Source: Lutibacter profundi
Lineage (GTDB): Bacteria > Bacteroidota > Bacteroidia > Flavobacteriales > Flavobacteriaceae
Reading direction: 5' to 3'
Assembly (NCBI RefSeq): GCF_001543325.1
Contig: NZ_CP013355.1
Coordinates: 2,076,001 to 2,140,000 of the forward strand
DNA length: 64,000 nucleotides
Positions 61,509 through 64,000 of this stretch are shown here, in pieces. Position 1 is the stretch's first letter. Every line of letters starts with the position of its first letter. The position numbers and the translations under genes are program-made. The notes under the pieces were generated by a model. That model was not told where the DNA came from, made no database searches, and saw nothing but the letters and a program-made list of their open reading frames with translations.

Positions 61509-62801
61509 TTAAGAGTTCATCAAATCTTCAATTTCTTCAATTTCAATTGGAATATTTTGCATTAAGTTAATTGGTTCTCCAGTTTTTTGAACTACAACAT
61601 CATCTTCTATTCTAATTCCCATATTTTCCTCAGGAATATAAATTCCAGGTTCAACAGTAAATACCATGTTTGCTTTCATAGGTAATTTAAGTTGACCGTA
61701 ATCATGTGTGTCTAATCCCATATGATGAGAAGTCCCGTGCATAAAGTATTTTTTATAAGCAGGCCAATTAGGGTCTTCATTTTGAATGTCAACTTTATCA
61801 ATTAATCCCAAGCCTAACAATTCAGCAGACATCAATTTTCCAACTTCCTTTTGATAGTCGGCCCATAAAACGCCAGGAGTAAGCATTTTAGTGGCTGCTT
61901 TTTTAACTCTTAAAACAGCATTATAAACTGCTTTTTGCCTATCAGAAAAACGACCATTTACTGGTATTGTACGTGTCATGTCACTTGAATAATTTGCGTA
62001 TTTTGCTCCTACATCAAGTAACAACATATCTCCATCTTTACACGCTTTGTTATTTTCAATATAATGTAAAATACAAGCGCTGTAACCTGAAGCAATGATA
62101 GGAGTGTATGCAAAACCATCAGAGCGATTTTTTAGAAACTCATGCATAAATTCAGCTTCAATTTCAAATTCCATAATTCCGGGTTTTACAAAAGGTAGAA
62201 TTCTTCTAAATCCTTTATTTGTAATATCACAAGCGTGTTGTATTATTTCAATTTCTTCAGGTTCTTTAACACCTCTAAGTTGTTGTAATATTTGATTGCT
62301 TTTTTCCCATTTATGCGCAGGGTATTTAGTTTTGCACATTTTAATAAATCTGTCTTCACGTGATTCCAACTCTTCAGCTTGGCGATAATGTTCATTGGTG
62401 TTAAAATAAATGGTATCTGCTTCGGTCATTAAATCATAAAAAACTTTATCAAATTCTGAAAGCCAATAAATAGTTTTAATTCCAGACACTTTAGCAGCTT
62501 CTTCTTTAGAATATTTGGCTCCGTACCAAATAGCAATATGTTCATTGGTTTCGGTTAAAAATAAAATTTCTCTATGTTTGGGGTCAATTGCATCAGGAAA
62601 AAGTAATAATATACTCTCTTCTTGGTCAGCTCCGCTTAAGTAAAAAATATCACGGTGTTGTTCAAATGGAAGTGTGCTATCAGCTCCAGTTGTAAAAATA
62701 TCGTTTGAATTAAAAACAGCAATTGATTTTGACTTCATTTGAGCAGTGAATTTTGCTCTGTTTTTTATAAAAAGTTGATTGTTAATAGGATTGTATTTCA
62801 T
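61509..62801 (-). CDS. pepP: Aminopeptidase P family protein (Xaa-Pro aminopeptidase)
   Basis: A 430-residue M24B peptidase removing N-terminal residues before proline. Metal ligands: two Asp in LLLDVGAKYANYSSDMTRTIPVNG, His in FMHGTSHHMGLDTHDYG, Glu in FTVEPGIYIPEENMGIRIEDDVVV. The N-terminal creatinase-like domain begins IKNRAKFTAQMKSKSIAVF. No signal peptide. Confidence 0.95.
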   Translation of the reverse strand: MKYNPINNQLFIKNRAKFTAQMKSKSIAVFNSNDIFTTGADSTLPFEQHRDIFYLSGADQEESILLLFPDAIDPKHREILFLTETNEHIAIWYGAKYSKEEAAKVSGIKTIYWLSEFDKVFYDLMTEADTIYFNTNEHYRQAEELESREDRFIKMCKTKYPAHKWEKSNQILQQLRGVKEPEEIEIIQHACDITNKGFRRILPFVKPGIMEFEIEAEFMHEFLKNRSDGFAYTPIIASGYSACILHYIENNKACKDGDMLLLDVGAKYANYSSDMTRTIPVNGRFSDRQKAVYNAVLRVKKAATKMLTPGVLWADYQKEVGKLMSAELLGLGLIDKVDIQNEDPNWPAYKKYFMHGTSHHMGLDTHDYGQLKLPMKANMVFTVEPGIYIPEENMGIRIEDDVVVQKTGEPINLMQNIPIEIEEIEDLMNS

Positions 62802-62948
62802 GTGTTTAAATTTTTAAAAAGAACGTATCTTGAAATAAGATGATAGGATTTTTTTTATCACAAATTTCATTATTCAAATTTCATAGTAAATAATTAACAA
62901 CAAAGTTATAAATTTGCCTCAAATCAAAATATAAAAACAATATTATTT

Positions 62949-63803
62949 ATGCGTAAGTTAATTGTATTTCTACTTTTAGTCTCTTTTTCAAAGTTAATGT
63001 TCTCACAAAATAAGCCAGCATACAAATTATACAATGCAAAAGGAAATAAAATTTCTTATAAAAGTATGATAAAAAAAATGGAGAAAGCAGATATTGTTTT
63101 ATTTGGAGAATACCATGATAACCCAATTGTACACTGGTTGCAATTAGAAGCAACGGTAGATTTAAGCAAAACAAGGAAACTTACACTAGGTGCTGAAATG
63201 TTTGAAGCAGATAATCAAATAGCTTTAAATGATTACCTAATAGATAGTATTAATCAAAAAGGATTAGATACAATGGCAAGGCTATGGAGAAATTATAAAA
63301 CAGACTATAAACCATTGGTTGATTTTGCGAAAGAAAATAAACTAGCCTTTATAGCAACAAATACACCGCGTAGATATGCAAGAAAGGTGTATATAAACGG
63401 ATTTGAAGTGCTAGATAGTATTACTGATAGTGAAAAATTATGGATTGCTCCTTTGCCTATTAAATATGATTCAACATTACCTGGCTATGTAAAATTTAAA
63501 GAAATGTTAGGAAATCATGCTACTGAAAACTCTCCGAAAGCGCAAGCTTTAAAAGATGCAACAATGGCCTATTTTATTCTTAAAAACAAAAAGGATAACA
63601 AATTATTTTTACATTATAATGGCTCGTATCACTCTGATGATTATGAAGGTATTAATTGGTATTTAAAATTACAAAATAAACATTTAAAAATTATTACGGT
63701 AAGTGTTGTTGAACAAGAGAATGTTAAAAAGTTAGATAATGAAAATAAATTAAAAGCAGATTTCATTATTGTTGTTCCTTCAACAATGACTAAAACTTAT
63801 TAA
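62949..63803 (+). CDS. ChaN family haem-binding-like protein
   Basis: A 284-residue exported protein (signal to LMFSQ). ChaN/Cofac_haem_bdg features: MEKADIVLFGEYHDNPIVHWLQLEAT, LTLGAEMFEADNQIALNDYL, RNYKTDYKPLVDFAKEN, FIATNTPRRYARKV, and the late LFLHYNGSYHSDDYEGINWYL. ChaN in Campylobacter binds haem and supports iron uptake. No iron regulator site was recognised. Confidence 0.88.
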   Translation: MRKLIVFLLLVSFSKLMFSQNKPAYKLYNAKGNKISYKSMIKKMEKADIVLFGEYHDNPIVHWLQLEATVDLSKTRKLTLGAEMFEADNQIALNDYLIDSINQKGLDTMARLWRNYKTDYKPLVDFAKENKLAFIATNTPRRYARKVYINGFEVLDSITDSEKLWIAPLPIKYDSTLPGYVKFKEMLGNHATENSPKAQALKDATMAYFILKNKKDNKLFLHYNGSYHSDDYEGINWYLKLQNKHLKIITVSVVEQENVKKLDNENKLKADFIIVVPSTMTKTY

Positions 63804-63895
63804 TAAATAATTTTAAAATAGTTTTTTACCTAAAACACTCTTAAATGTTAATTATTTATTAAATTCGAACTTACTATTAATTAAAAAAATATTGT

Positions 63896-64000
63896 TTGGC
63901 TAATCTCTTTCATGAAAACGAATCTGTTTTTAATGTTCTATTCGAAGCTGTATCTGAAGGTGTAGTAGTAGTTGATGAAAATCAAACAATTGTTGCAACA
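63896..64000 (+). CDS. N-terminus of a PAS-domain protein (probably sensor histidine kinase), cut by window end
   Basis: From a TTG at 63896 the frame reads ANLFHENESVFNVLFEAV then SEGVVVVDENQTIVAT, the start of a PAS sensor domain. No ATG lies between the in-frame stop at 63878 and this region, so TTG is the likely start. Such N-termini usually lead into a histidine kinase in this family; the rest is outside the window. Confidence 0.65.
   Translation, partial: MANLFHENESVFNVLFEAVSEGVVVVDENQTIVAT

Overview
The window is AT-rich chromosomal DNA of a marine or aquatic-type Bacteroidota, most likely family Flavobacteriaceae. Evidence: Bacteroidota promoter boxes (TAnnTTTG, sometimes with TTG about 19 bp upstream) instead of Shine-Dalgarno sites; type IX secretion (T9SS) C-terminal sorting domains; DUF1800/DUF1501, DUF2891 and IPExxxVDY families; an acpP-fabF-rnc-IPExxxVDY-pyk gene order; and a sufABCD cluster. 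No rRNA, tRNA or CRISPR array was seen.

Layout. 1-3.9 kb is an accessory region. It holds the tail of one, and all of a second, paralogous HExxH metallopeptidase-like lipoprotein gene. Each overlaps a different small exported protein, and each unit is followed by a copy of a ~125-bp palindrome-bearing direct repeat. The complete copy has an ATG followed at once by four AAAAG units that leave the ATG out of frame, a possible phase-variation switch. 3.9-15.2 kb is mostly housekeeping or envelope genes: SDR, TlpA-like, DUF1800/DUF1501, YraN, LD-carboxypeptidase, metG, tex. 15.2-22.7 kb holds a beta-barrel protein, an 796-residue Ala-rich coiled-coil lipoprotein, an IS982-type insertion sequence next to an older decayed copy, a DUF3179 gene cut by it, ssb, a NUMOD4/HNH-like gene and a zinc-ribbon gene. 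22.7-34.4 kb is core: alkaline phosphatase, M28 peptidase, DUF2891, pyk, rnc, fabF, acpP, purN, rnhA, sufS.

34.5-44.1 kb is one long minus-strand run. A TetR regulator, TolC, HlyD adaptor, small lipoprotein, two ABC ATPases and two permeases form a YbhGFSR-like exporter; downstream lie a membrane protein, a DUF2141 protein, a phospholipase-A-like barrel and a truncated ATP-cone protein. The regulator has an inverted-repeat operator just downstream of its own promoter, facing a serine hydrolase gene. 45.5-53.4 kb is accessory surface DNA: a broken LytTR gene, an AraC regulator, a T9SS cargo protein, a beta-barrel, a secreted protein with 108-bp tandem repeats, a decayed IS200-type transposase, an OmpA pseudogene and its intact paralogue. 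53.4-64 kb returns to core: sufDCBA, thiL, an alpha/beta hydrolase, an ACT-domain protein divergent from aspartate kinase, aminopeptidase P, a ChaN-like protein, and the start of a PAS-domain gene cut by the window edge.

The points most worth follow-up are the AAAAG-controlled cassette system at 1-3.9 kb, the identical 108-bp repeats at 49.85-50.55 kb, the two insertion-sequence graveyards, and the exporter operon with its added outer-membrane genes. All family assignments come from reading sequence motifs by eye; no database search was run.
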